Below the pieces are notes generated by a model. That model did not search any database and was not told the origin of the DNA. It saw only the letters and a list, made by a program, of their open reading frames with translations. This document shows, in pieces, positions 32,452 through 40,225 of a stretch of DNA of 64,000 nucleotides. Source of the stretch: Bordetella sp. BOR01 (GTDB lineage Bacteria > Pseudomonadota > Gammaproteobacteria > Burkholderiales > Burkholderiaceae_B). How positions within the stretch are numbered: position 1 is the first letter of the stretch; the number at the start of each line of letters is the position of its first letter. Location: contig NZ_JAHUWT010000001.1 in NCBI RefSeq assembly GCF_019218885.1, positions 186,001 through 250,000 of the forward strand, written 5' to 3'. Made by a program: the position numbers and the translations under genes.

Positions 32452-33960
32452 ATGAAGACGCTTTTTCGCATTGCCAGCCTGCTGGCCGCAGCCTGTCTGC
32501 CGCTGGCCGCGGTGCCGACGGCGCACGCCGCGCCCAAGAAAGAACTGGTCGCCACGATCAACTCGAACGTGAATTTCCTCTATCCGGGTCGGGGTGTCGC
32601 CGCCGAGGACTACAACTTCGGCATGCTGGTCTACAACGGCCTGGTGGGCATCAACGAGAAACTGGAGCTGTTGCCCGAGCTGGCCGTCAGCTGGAGCTCG
32701 GACACGGCGGCAAAGGAATGGACGTTCAAGTTGCGCGAAGGCGTGAAGTTCTCGGACGGCAAGCCGTTCGACGCCACCGACGTGGTGCACACCTTCGCCT
32801 TGCTGGCCGATCCGGCACTGGCCTCGCGCGCGCGTTCCACCGCCGAGATGGTCGACCATATCGAGACGCCCGACCCGCACACCGTCAAGTTCGTGCTGAA
32901 AGAGCCCTATGGCGCCTGGCCCAGCATGCTGATCGAGCGGCAATTGAAGATCGTGCCCGACGGCCACTCGGCCGAGCAGTTGATGAAGGCCCCGGTCGGC
33001 ACGGGCCCCTTCATGCTGGATAGCTACACGCCCGGCGATCGCCTGGTGGTGAAGAAGAACCCGAATTACTGGGAGCCGGGCCTGCCGCGCCTGGACCGCG
33101 TGACGCTGCGCATCATGCCCGAAGACGCGGCCAAGATCGCCGCCCTGTCGGCCGGCGATGTCGACATACTGTGGAACGTGCCGCTGGAGTCCATCCAGGA
33201 ACTGAAGGGCATGTCGAACATCCACCTCGACGAAGCCGCCACTTCCACCTGGGACGGCTTCGTCCTGAACAACCAGGTCAAGCCCTTCGACGACGTGCGC
33301 GTGCGCCGTGCGTTCGAGAAGGCCGTCGACAAGAAGAAGCTGGTGCAGTTTGCGCTGTTCGGCGCCGGCGCGCCGACCCACACTCCCATTGCGCCAAACA
33401 GCCCGGCATTCAACTCGGCCCTTTCTTTCGCCCCCGATATCGCAGGCGCGAAGAAGCTGCTGGCCGAGGCTGGGTATCCGGACGGATTCGCCATTACGCT
33501 GAACGTGCCGGTGGGCCGTCCGACGCGCGAGCGTGCCGCCGTGGCGCTGCAGCAGATGCTGAAAGACGTGGGCGTGCGGGTCAAGCTGGAACGCGTGCCT
33601 TACAGCCGCTGGGGAGCAACCATTGCGGGCAAGGCACCGTTCTACATGGATGGCTATCTGGCGCGTCCCACCCTGGATACCGCGACGTATCCCTGGTATC
33701 ACAGCTCGGGTTCCTGGAACAAGCAGATGTGGCACTTCAAGAGCGAGCGCATCGACCAGGTGCTGGACCAGGCGCGCCTGGCCACCGATTCTGCCAAGCA
33801 GGTCGAGCTTTACAAGACTTTCCAGGAATATGCCGTCGAAGATGTGCCGGGGGTGGTGATGTACACCATCAATTTCGCCACGGCGTATCCCGATGCGCTG
33901 AAGGGCTACCACACCCATCCGTATTCCTGGATGGACCTGCGCAATGCCCACTTCGAATGA
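32452..33960 (+). CDS. ABC transporter substrate-binding protein, peptide type (SBP family 5)
   Basis: 502 residues with a signal peptide ending 'PTAHA' near residue 25. It belongs to the DppA/OppA-like cluster of extracellular binding proteins: 'YNFGMLVYNGLVGINEKLEL', 'WTFKLREGVKFSDGKPFDAT' (about 85-104), 'GTGPFMLDSYTPGD' and 'VRRAFEKAVDKKKLV'. It collects the ligand in the periplasm for the two permeases that follow. Ligands of this family include peptides, nickel, glutathione and opines; the operon's amidohydrolase suggests an N-acyl or formyl compound. Confidence 0.92.
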   Translation: MKTLFRIASLLAAACLPLAAVPTAHAAPKKELVATINSNVNFLYPGRGVAAEDYNFGMLVYNGLVGINEKLELLPELAVSWSSDTAAKEWTFKLREGVKFSDGKPFDATDVVHTFALLADPALASRARSTAEMVDHIETPDPHTVKFVLKEPYGAWPSMLIERQLKIVPDGHSAEQLMKAPVGTGPFMLDSYTPGDRLVVKKNPNYWEPGLPRLDRVTLRIMPEDAAKIAALSAGDVDILWNVPLESIQELKGMSNIHLDEAATSTWDGFVLNNQVKPFDDVRVRRAFEKAVDKKKLVQFALFGAGAPTHTPIAPNSPAFNSALSFAPDIAGAKKLLAEAGYPDGFAITLNVPVGRPTRERAAVALQQMLKDVGVRVKLERVPYSRWGATIAGKAPFYMDGYLARPTLDTATYPWYHSSGSWNKQMWHFKSERIDQVLDQARLATDSAKQVELYKTFQEYAVEDVPGVVMYTINFATAYPDALKGYHTHPYSWMDLRNAHFE

Positions 33961-34003
33961 ACGCACTGTCGCTCTGGCAGGCTGACACGGCCAAGGAGGC
34001 ACG

Positions 34004-34960
34004 ATGCTGGAGTATGTGATCAAGCGGCTGGCCTATGTGGTCGCGACCCTGGCGGTGATGTCGGTGTTGATCTTCCTGATCACGCAGATCATGCCCGGCA
34101 ACATCGCGCACCTGATCCTGGGGGATTTCGCCAGCCCGGCCGACATTGCCACCCTGGAAGCGCAGCTTGGCCTGAACGACCCCTGGTATGTGCAATACCT
34201 GCGCTGGGCCTCGGCGATGCTGCATGGGGACATGGGCACGTCGCTGTCCATGAACCAGCCGGTTGCCGACGTGATCTGGGGCGCCGTGGGACGCTCGGCG
34301 CTGCTTGCCGGGATATCCATCGTGCTGGTGGCGATCATCGGCATCTGGCTGGGTGTCTACGCGGGCGTGCGGCGCGGATCGAAATCAGACAATGCGATTT
34401 CGATGGTTACCTATGTGAACATCGCTGTGCCCGAGTTCTTCTGGGCCATCGTCGTGATCATGCTGTTCGCCGGCTATCTGCGCATACTGCCCGCCACCGG
34501 TTATGCCAGCCTGGATGACGGGCTGTGGAACTGGCTGCGCCATTTGATCCTGCCGGTGTTCACGCTGGTGACCGGGCTGATCGCGCACGTATCGCGGCTG
34601 ACGCGGTCCAGCGTCATTGACGTGATGAACACCCAGTACATCCGCGCCGCGCGGGCGCGCGGCCTGTCCGAAAGGCGGGTCGTGCGCGATCACGCCTTGC
34701 GCAATGCACTGCTTCCCGCCATTACCGTGCTGGCCATCGACGTCGGCGTGCTGATGGGTGGCGTGGTGGTGGCCGAGACCATTTTCTCTTTCCCCGGCCT
34801 GGGGCGCACGCTGATCTACGCCATCCAGCACATGGACCTGCCCCTGTTGCAGGCCAGCATGATGGTCGTCACGTTCGTGTACGCCATGGCCAACCTGAGC
34901 GCAGACCTGCTTTATGCCTTTCTCAATCCGAAGATCCGCTACGGGCGCGGCGATGCCTGA
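34004..34960 (+). CDS. ABC permease, DppB-like
   Basis: 318 residues, inner-membrane subunit with six segments. The N-terminal segment 'VVATLAVMSVLIFLITQIMP' and 'LGLNDPWYVQYLRWASAMLH' are typical of DppB/OppB. The EAA loop that contacts the ATPase is seen in 'YIRAARARGLSERRVVRDHA' (about 207-226). Its stop overlaps the start of the second permease gene. It pairs with the next gene to form the channel. Confidence 0.92.
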   Translation: MLEYVIKRLAYVVATLAVMSVLIFLITQIMPGNIAHLILGDFASPADIATLEAQLGLNDPWYVQYLRWASAMLHGDMGTSLSMNQPVADVIWGAVGRSALLAGISIVLVAIIGIWLGVYAGVRRGSKSDNAISMVTYVNIAVPEFFWAIVVIMLFAGYLRILPATGYASLDDGLWNWLRHLILPVFTLVTGLIAHVSRLTRSSVIDVMNTQYIRAARARGLSERRVVRDHALRNALLPAITVLAIDVGVLMGGVVVAETIFSFPGLGRTLIYAIQHMDLPLLQASMMVVTFVYAMANLSADLLYAFLNPKIRYGRGDA

Positions 34961-35789
34961 GCACCGGGCCGCCCGCAATATAAAGGGCCTGCATGTCGGG
35001 CTGGCGCTGTTGCTGTTCATCGTCGTCATGGCGGTGATCGGGCCCAGCGTCTCTCCGTATGAAATGGACGCGACGTCCCTGGAGCAGCGCCTGGCGCCGC
35101 CCAGCGCCATGCACTGGCTGGGCACCGACGAGTTCGGCCGCGACGTGCTGAGCCGCATGCTCAACGGCGCGCAGTCTTCGCTGGTCATGGGTTTCGGGGC
35201 CACGCTGTTCAGCATCCTGGTCGGTGTGCCGCTGGGGCTGGCGGCAGGTTATTTCAAGGGCTACATCGACGACATCATCATGCGCGTGGTCGACGTGATG
35301 ATCTCGGTTCCGCCTGTCATCCTGGGCCTGCTGATACTGTCGCTGACGCCGCCCAGCCTGTGGAAGACGACACTGGCCGTCGGCCTGGTCTATGTGCCCA
35401 TCATGGTGCGGCTGACCCGCAGCGTCACGCTGGAGGTCTGCGGCGAAGAATACGTGCAATCGGCCAAGGCCCGCGCCGAATACAACTGGTACATCCTGTT
35501 TTCGGAAATCCTGCCCAATGCGTGGCCGGCCATCATCGTGGAGTCCGCCTTGCGGGTGACATTCGCCATCTTGCTGGGTGCCGCACTGAGCTTTCTTGGG
35601 TTGGGCGTGCAGCCGCCCGCCTCGGATTGGGGCTTGATGATTGCCGAGGCCAGGCCCTTCATCGCCACGGCGCCCTGGATCGCCTGTGCGCCCGGCATCG
35701 CCTTGTGCCTGACGGTGATGGCGATCAACCTGGTCGGGGACGGGCTGCGCGAGCGCCTGGACCCCCGCCTGAACCGGAGCCGGGCATGA
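34953..35789 (+). CDS. ABC permease, DppC-like
   Basis: 278 residues from the ATG at 34953, which overlaps the DppB-like stop by 8 bases. Markers are 'HWLGTDEFGRDVLSRMLNGA' (about 55-74), typical of DppC/OppC, and the EAA loop 'YVQSAKARAEYNWYILFSEI' (about 167-186). Its last bases overlap the ATPase start (ATGA), so the subunits are translationally coupled. Confidence 0.92.
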   Translation: MPEHRAARNIKGLHVGLALLLFIVVMAVIGPSVSPYEMDATSLEQRLAPPSAMHWLGTDEFGRDVLSRMLNGAQSSLVMGFGATLFSILVGVPLGLAAGYFKGYIDDIIMRVVDVMISVPPVILGLLILSLTPPSLWKTTLAVGLVYVPIMVRLTRSVTLEVCGEEYVQSAKARAEYNWYILFSEILPNAWPAIIVESALRVTFAILLGAALSFLGLGVQPPASDWGLMIAEARPFIATAPWIACAPGIALCLTVMAINLVGDGLRERLDPRLNRSRA

Positions 35790-37693
35790 CGCAGCCCCTG
35801 CTTTCGATACGCAACCTGTGCGTGGATTTCGTGGCCGGCGACAAGCCGGTGCAGGCGCTGCGTAACATCAGTTTCGATATCGCGCCGGGCCAGGCGCTGG
35901 GATTGGTCGGCGAATCGGGGTCCGGCAAGAGCACCCTGGCGTTGGCGGCATTGGGCCTGCTGGACGAAGAGGCCCGCATCCGCGAAGGCGCGGTGGTGTT
36001 CCAGGGGGCCGACTTGTACGCGATGGGCGAAGACGGGCGGCGCGCGCTGCGCGGCGACAAGATCAGCATCGTCTTCCAGGATCCCTTCACCAGCCTGAAC
36101 CCGTCGTTGCGGGTCGGACGGCAAATCGCCGAGCCATTGCTGGTGCATCGCGGGTTCACGCCTGCGCAGGCCGATGCCGAGTGCATTCGCCTGCTTGAAG
36201 AGGTGGGCATCCACGACCCGCGCAAGATGATGCGCAGCTATCCGCACCAGCTTTCCGGCGGCATGAAGCAGCGGGCCCTGATCGCGGCGGCCCTGGCCTG
36301 CGATCCGGAACTGCTGATCCTTGACGAACCCACCACCGCGCTGGACGTGACTGTCGAGGCCCAGATCCTGGAATTGCTGGCGCAACTGCGTACCGTCCGG
36401 AATCTGTCGATGCTGTTCATCAGCCACAACCTGGGCGTGATCGCCCGGGTGTGCGACGAGGTCTGCGTGCTGTACGCCGGCGAGGTGCTGGAACAGGGGC
36501 CCACCAGCCGGGTGCTGGTCGATCCGCGCCACCCCTATACCAAGGGCTTGCTGGCCTCGCTGCCGCACCTGGGCGATCGGCGCCATCGCCTGGAGCCCAT
36601 TCCCGGCCGCTTGCCGCATCCCTCCGCGCGTCCCGCTGGATGCGTGTTCTCGGACCGCTGTGCCTTCGTCCAGGGCGAAGGCTGTGCGCGCCACCAGCCC
36701 ATGGTGGGCCAGGAGCCGGGCCATGATAGCCGTTGCTGGCGATCGCTGGACCTGGCAGGCCAGGGTTGGCGTTCGGCCGTGCCGCAACCGTTGTCTACCA
36801 CGCCGCGCGCGGTGCCGCCTCCGGGCCTGCCGATGGTGACGGTGCAAGGGCTGGAACGTTCTTTCGACGTGGGCGGATGGCGCCTGCCGCGCTTTCTGCG
36901 TGGCCGTAATGCGGCCGCGGCCGACCAGCACATGCGTGTCAAGGCCGTGGACGGCGTGTCGTTGCAGGTTGGTGCGGGTGAAGTGGTGGGCCTGGTCGGC
37001 GAGAGCGGTTGCGGCAAGACGACGCTGGGCCGCTGCCTGATCAACCTGGTCCATCCCTCGGCCGGAGCAATCCGCATCGATGGCAAGGACCTGGTTGCCG
37101 CCGATGCGCGGGGGCGCCGCGCCATCCTGAAAGATGCGCAGATGGTCTTCCAGAACCCGGACTCGTCGCTCAATCCGCGCAAGACCGTGCGCGAGATCCT
37201 GGCGCGCCCAATGCAGTTGTTCGGCATCGCCGATTCCGCAGCCGGCCTGGAGCAGGAAGTCCTGAAATTGCTGGACACCGTACGCCTGGGCGCGCATTAC
37301 GCCGACCGGTATCCGCACCAGATGAGCGGCGGCGAGAAACAGCGCATCGGCATCGCGCGCGCATTGGCTACCCGCCCGCGCTTTATCGTGTGCGACGAGG
37401 CTGTCTCGGCGCTGGACGTGTCGGTGCAGGCATCGATCTTGAACCTGCTGTCGGATTTGCGTGACCAGCTTGGGGTGGCCTATTTGTTCATTTCGCATGA
37501 CCTGGCGGTGGTGTCGCATATCGCCGACCGCATTTGCGTCATGTACAAGGGCAAGATCGTGGAAGAGGGGGCGACCGAGTCCCTGATCGCCGATCCGCGC
37601 CACCCCTACACGCAAAAACTGCTGTCGTCTGTGTCTTCTGTCGAAAAGCACGCCGGGCGCGCGGCGGGCGGGCTTGTCCAGGATGCCTCCTGA
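35786..37693 (+). CDS. Fused double ABC ATPase (DppD-DppF-like)
   Basis: 635 residues with two complete ABC domains in one chain, as in GsiA-type proteins. Domain 1 (about 1-320) has Walker A 'GESGSGKST', signature 'LSGGMKQR' and Walker B 'LLILDEPTTALD', then the oligopeptide-type C-terminal part with a cysteine motif ('CVFSDRCAF', 'GEGCARHQP'). Domain 2 (about 345-620) has 'GESGCGKTT', 'MSGGEKQR' and 'DEAVSALD'. All catalytic residues are intact in both halves. It powers the importer formed by the preceding genes. Confidence 0.93.
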   Translation: MTQPLLSIRNLCVDFVAGDKPVQALRNISFDIAPGQALGLVGESGSGKSTLALAALGLLDEEARIREGAVVFQGADLYAMGEDGRRALRGDKISIVFQDPFTSLNPSLRVGRQIAEPLLVHRGFTPAQADAECIRLLEEVGIHDPRKMMRSYPHQLSGGMKQRALIAAALACDPELLILDEPTTALDVTVEAQILELLAQLRTVRNLSMLFISHNLGVIARVCDEVCVLYAGEVLEQGPTSRVLVDPRHPYTKGLLASLPHLGDRRHRLEPIPGRLPHPSARPAGCVFSDRCAFVQGEGCARHQPMVGQEPGHDSRCWRSLDLAGQGWRSAVPQPLSTTPRAVPPPGLPMVTVQGLERSFDVGGWRLPRFLRGRNAAAADQHMRVKAVDGVSLQVGAGEVVGLVGESGCGKTTLGRCLINLVHPSAGAIRIDGKDLVAADARGRRAILKDAQMVFQNPDSSLNPRKTVREILARPMQLFGIADSAAGLEQEVLKLLDTVRLGAHYADRYPHQMSGGEKQRIGIARALATRPRFIVCDEAVSALDVSVQASILNLLSDLRDQLGVAYLFISHDLAVVSHIADRICVMYKGKIVEEGATESLIADPRHPYTQKLLSSVSSVEKHAGRAAGGLVQDAS

Positions 37694-37762
37694 CCGGCGC
37701 GGAAGAGGCCGGGGAGTTGCTACTATGTGCCTTTCTCCGGGACAGCGGGATAGCCACTTATC

Positions 37763-38812
37763 ATGAGCAGGGATCAGCACCCGGCGCCGCGGCGGGCCAC
37801 GCTGGCCGACATAGCCCGGCGTGCCGGCGTCGCCACGTCTACGGTGTCGCGCATTCTGCTCGACGAAAAGACCCTGAACATCCGTCCCGAAACGCGCCAG
37901 CGCGTGCTGGACCTGGCCCGCGAGCTGGCGTACCGGCCCAACACCCGCGCGCGCAGCCTGCAGGCGCGCCGTTCGTTCTCGGTAGGGCTGGTCGTACCCG
38001 AGATCGACAACCCGGCCTTCACGGCGATCATCCAGGGGGCCCAGCGCGTCGTGCTGGAACGTGGCTATTCGCTGCTGATCGCCTACGCCGACAAAGATTT
38101 TCCCGACCAGGATCTGTACGCCCGGCTGGTCGAGGACAACCAGGTCGAAGGCCTGCTGGTCACCACCATACAAACGGCGCCCGTCTTCGATCCGGTACGC
38201 TGGAGTATCCCGTATGTGCTGGTCAACCGCGAGCGTGGCGGAGACGATCCCAAGGTCATGGTCGATTACCAGGCCGGCACGCGCGACGCCGTGCTGTACC
38301 TGGCCGGGCTGGGCCATCGCCGTATCGCCTATGTCAGCGGGCCCCTGGCGCATTACACGGGCCGTACCCGGCTGGCGGGGTTCAAGGCGGGCCTGGCACA
38401 GGCCGGGCTGGAATTCGACCCGGCGCTGGTGGTGGAATGCGATTACGGGCGGATGCAGGCGGAATCGGCCATGACAGGCCTGCTGCAGGCAGCGCAAGCG
38501 GGCTGGCCGATACCCACCGCGGTCTGCGCGGCGAACGTGGCGGTCTCGGCGGGCATTCTGGCCACGCTGGGGCGTGCGGGTATCGCCGTTCCCCGGCAGA
38601 TGTCGGTGCTGGCCTTGCTGGATACCTTCGTGGCCGACATGCTGACGCCGCCGGTGACGGCGGTCAGTTATCCCTTCATCGACCTGGGGCGTGCGGCCGC
38701 CAGCCATTTGCTGGACATGATCGAGCAGGGCGTGCAACCGGCGCAGTCCCGGCCATTGCCGCATAACGGCATCACGGTGCGCGCTTCTTGCGGGCCGGCG
38801 CCGTCGGTGTAG
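37763..38812 (+). CDS. LacI/GalR-family regulator
   Basis: 349 residues. The LacI helix-turn-helix and hinge are at the N-terminus: 'TLADIARRAGVATSTVSRIL' (about 14-33) and 'YRPNTRARSLQARRSFSVGL' (about 59-78). The periplasmic-binding-like effector domain follows at about 75-340. It lies 69 bases after the fused ATPase on the same strand, so it is probably the last gene of the operon. It is the natural candidate to bind the 18-bp palindrome at 31452-31469. The effector is unknown; the transported ligand or a product is the likely one. Confidence 0.9.
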   Translation: MSRDQHPAPRRATLADIARRAGVATSTVSRILLDEKTLNIRPETRQRVLDLARELAYRPNTRARSLQARRSFSVGLVVPEIDNPAFTAIIQGAQRVVLERGYSLLIAYADKDFPDQDLYARLVEDNQVEGLLVTTIQTAPVFDPVRWSIPYVLVNRERGGDDPKVMVDYQAGTRDAVLYLAGLGHRRIAYVSGPLAHYTGRTRLAGFKAGLAQAGLEFDPALVVECDYGRMQAESAMTGLLQAAQAGWPIPTAVCAANVAVSAGILATLGRAGIAVPRQMSVLALLDTFVADMLTPPVTAVSYPFIDLGRAAASHLLDMIEQGVQPAQSRPLPHNGITVRASCGPAPSV

Positions 38813-38906
38813 GCGCACGCGGCAAGGCAAGCCGGGGTGTCGCGGGCCTGGCCGGCAGGTGTGCAGCAAGGCCTGGAACCGGGCATGGCTTGCGGCGCCG
38901 ACAAAT

Positions 38907-38926
38907 TCAACGAAAATTCGACGCGG
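38907..38926 (+). repeat. 20-bp direct repeat, copy 1
   Basis: Identical to 39084-39103. It contains an inverted CGAA/TTCG core. It sits upstream of the glycosyltransferase operon. Confidence 0.8.
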
Positions 38927-39083
38927 CGCCCCTCACGCTGAACGCCTTTGTCCCGGGGCGCGGCCCATCATGCTTACCTGGCGTCATGCCGACGCCGCCC
39001 ATCGCCATGGTAAGCGCGGGCCTGGGGCGGCTTGCGCTTGCTTCTTGCAAAACCCTGGGAAAACGCATCCGATAAGAAAAAGC

Positions 39084-39103
39084 TCAACGAAAATTCGACG
39101 CGG
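39084..39103 (+). repeat. 20-bp direct repeat, copy 2
   Basis: Identical to 38907-38926. It lies 42 bases before the start codon of the GT2 gene, in the range expected for a promoter-proximal regulator site. Confidence 0.8.
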
Positions 39104-39145
39104 GGGCTGTGCATACTGCGCGTTCCTATCCTGCAAGCACCTGCC

Positions 39146-40225
39146 ATGCCGATCGAGTTCCGCTCCGAGGGGGTAACGTCCGTCTTGCCTTCCTCTCTGG
39201 CTACCGCGCCTTCTTCGCGTGCGGCCATACCGCTGCATGCGCTGCCCGCCAACCCTGACAAGTCTGGCGAAGTGCTCATCAGTTGCGTGATTCCCTGCCT
39301 GAATGAGTGCGATAACTTGCGCCTGTTGCTGCCCGCCCTGCGCGCCCAGCTGGAAGCGCTGTGCCCGCAATGGGAGATCATCGTCGTTGACGATGGCAGC
39401 ACCGACGCCACCCCCGATTTGATGGCCGCATGGGCGCCCATAGAAGGGATGCGCTACATACAGCTGTCGAGGAACTTCGGCAAGGAAGCCGCGCTATCGG
39501 CCGGATTCGAAGCCGCCGACGGCGACGCGGTAATCTGCCTGGATGCCGACCTGCAGCATCCGCCGACGTTGATCGGCGCCATGCTGGAACGCTGGCGTGC
39601 CGGTGCGGAGATGGTCTATGCGGTGCGTGCCGATCGCCACGGCGAGTCCTGGCTAAAGCGCATGGGGGCGCACACGTTCTATCGGCTGCTCAGTGGCGGG
39701 AACCGGGTTCAAGTTCCGGCCCATGCGGGCGACTTCCGGTTGATGGATCGACGCGTGGTCAGCGCACTGATCGCGTTACCCGAACGCACGCGCTTCATGA
39801 AAGGCTTGTATGCCTGGGTCGGTTTTCGCGCCGAAGCCTTGCCTTATACGCCCGATGCCCGCGTGCACGGCACCAGCCGCTACAAAGCCCGGACGCTGCT
39901 GCGCCTGGCACTGGATGGCTTGACCGCCTTTACCACCTGGCCGTTGCGCATGGTCAGCCTGCTGGGCTGCGCATTTTCGCTGGCGTCGTTCGCCTATGGT
40001 GGCTATCTGGTGCTGACCTACCTGGTCAGCGGCAACCAGGTGTCGGGCTGGACCACCATCGTCACCGCGCTGCTGTTCTTTGCCGGTGTGAACCTGATTT
40101 CCCTGGGGGTGGTCGGCGAGTATGTGGCTCGCATCTTCGATGAGGTCAAGGAACGGCCGCTGTTCGTCATTCGCCAGCGGCGCGGCCGCGCCAGGCGCGC
40201 CAGCACGCAGCGGACGCAGCCATGA
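39146..40225 (+). CDS. GT2 polyprenyl-phosphate glycosyltransferase (ArnC/LgmA-like)
   Basis: 359 residues from the ATG at 39146; the frame is open upstream to 39032 but the leader there has no support. The GT-A catalytic domain spans about 44-250: 'ISCVIPCLNECDNLRLLLPA', 'IIVVDDGSTDATPDL', 'CLDADLQHPP' with the DxD-type metal site. Two C-terminal membrane helices follow ('MVSLLGCAFSLASFAYGGYL', 'TIVTALLFFAGVNLISLGVV'). Such enzymes load a sugar onto undecaprenyl or dolichyl phosphate at the cytoplasmic face. The gene overlaps the ArnT-like gene by 4 bases. In Bordetella the equivalent step is loading GlcNAc for lipid A modification. Confidence 0.88.
   Translation: MPIEFRSEGVTSVLPSSLATAPSSRAAIPLHALPANPDKSGEVLISCVIPCLNECDNLRLLLPALRAQLEALCPQWEIIVVDDGSTDATPDLMAAWAPIEGMRYIQLSRNFGKEAALSAGFEAADGDAVICLDADLQHPPTLIGAMLERWRAGAEMVYAVRADRHGESWLKRMGAHTFYRLLSGGNRVQVPAHAGDFRLMDRRVVSALIALPERTRFMKGLYAWVGFRAEALPYTPDARVHGTSRYKARTLLRLALDGLTAFTTWPLRMVSLLGCAFSLASFAYGGYLVLTYLVSGNQVSGWTTIVTALLFFAGVNLISLGVVGEYVARIFDEVKERPLFVIRQRRGRARRASTQRTQP

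Larger units (their letters stand above)
38813..39145 (+). promoter_or_regulatory. 333-base gene-free region with a duplicated 20-bp element
   Basis: No gene is supported here. The region contains two exact copies of the same 20-base element, TCAACGAAAATTCGACGCGG, at 38907-38926 and 39084-39103, 177 bases apart. Each has a CGAA-AA-TTCG core. The second copy ends 42 bases before the glycosyltransferase start. The region should carry the promoter of the glycan-modification operon, and the repeats may be activator sites. Confidence 0.6.

Noticed and set aside
35390-38869. 1159-residue open frame on the - strand under the ABC/LacI operon
   Set aside because: Low-complexity antisense reading of well-supported transporter and regulator genes; no domain is visible.
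38813-39145. CRISPR-like array because of the repeated 20-mer
   Set aside because: Only two copies, 177 bases apart, with no regular spacing and no cas genes.
39032-39145. Extended N-terminus of the GT2 glycosyltransferase
   Set aside because: It would translate the 20-bp repeat and promoter region; the ATG at 39146 fits better.
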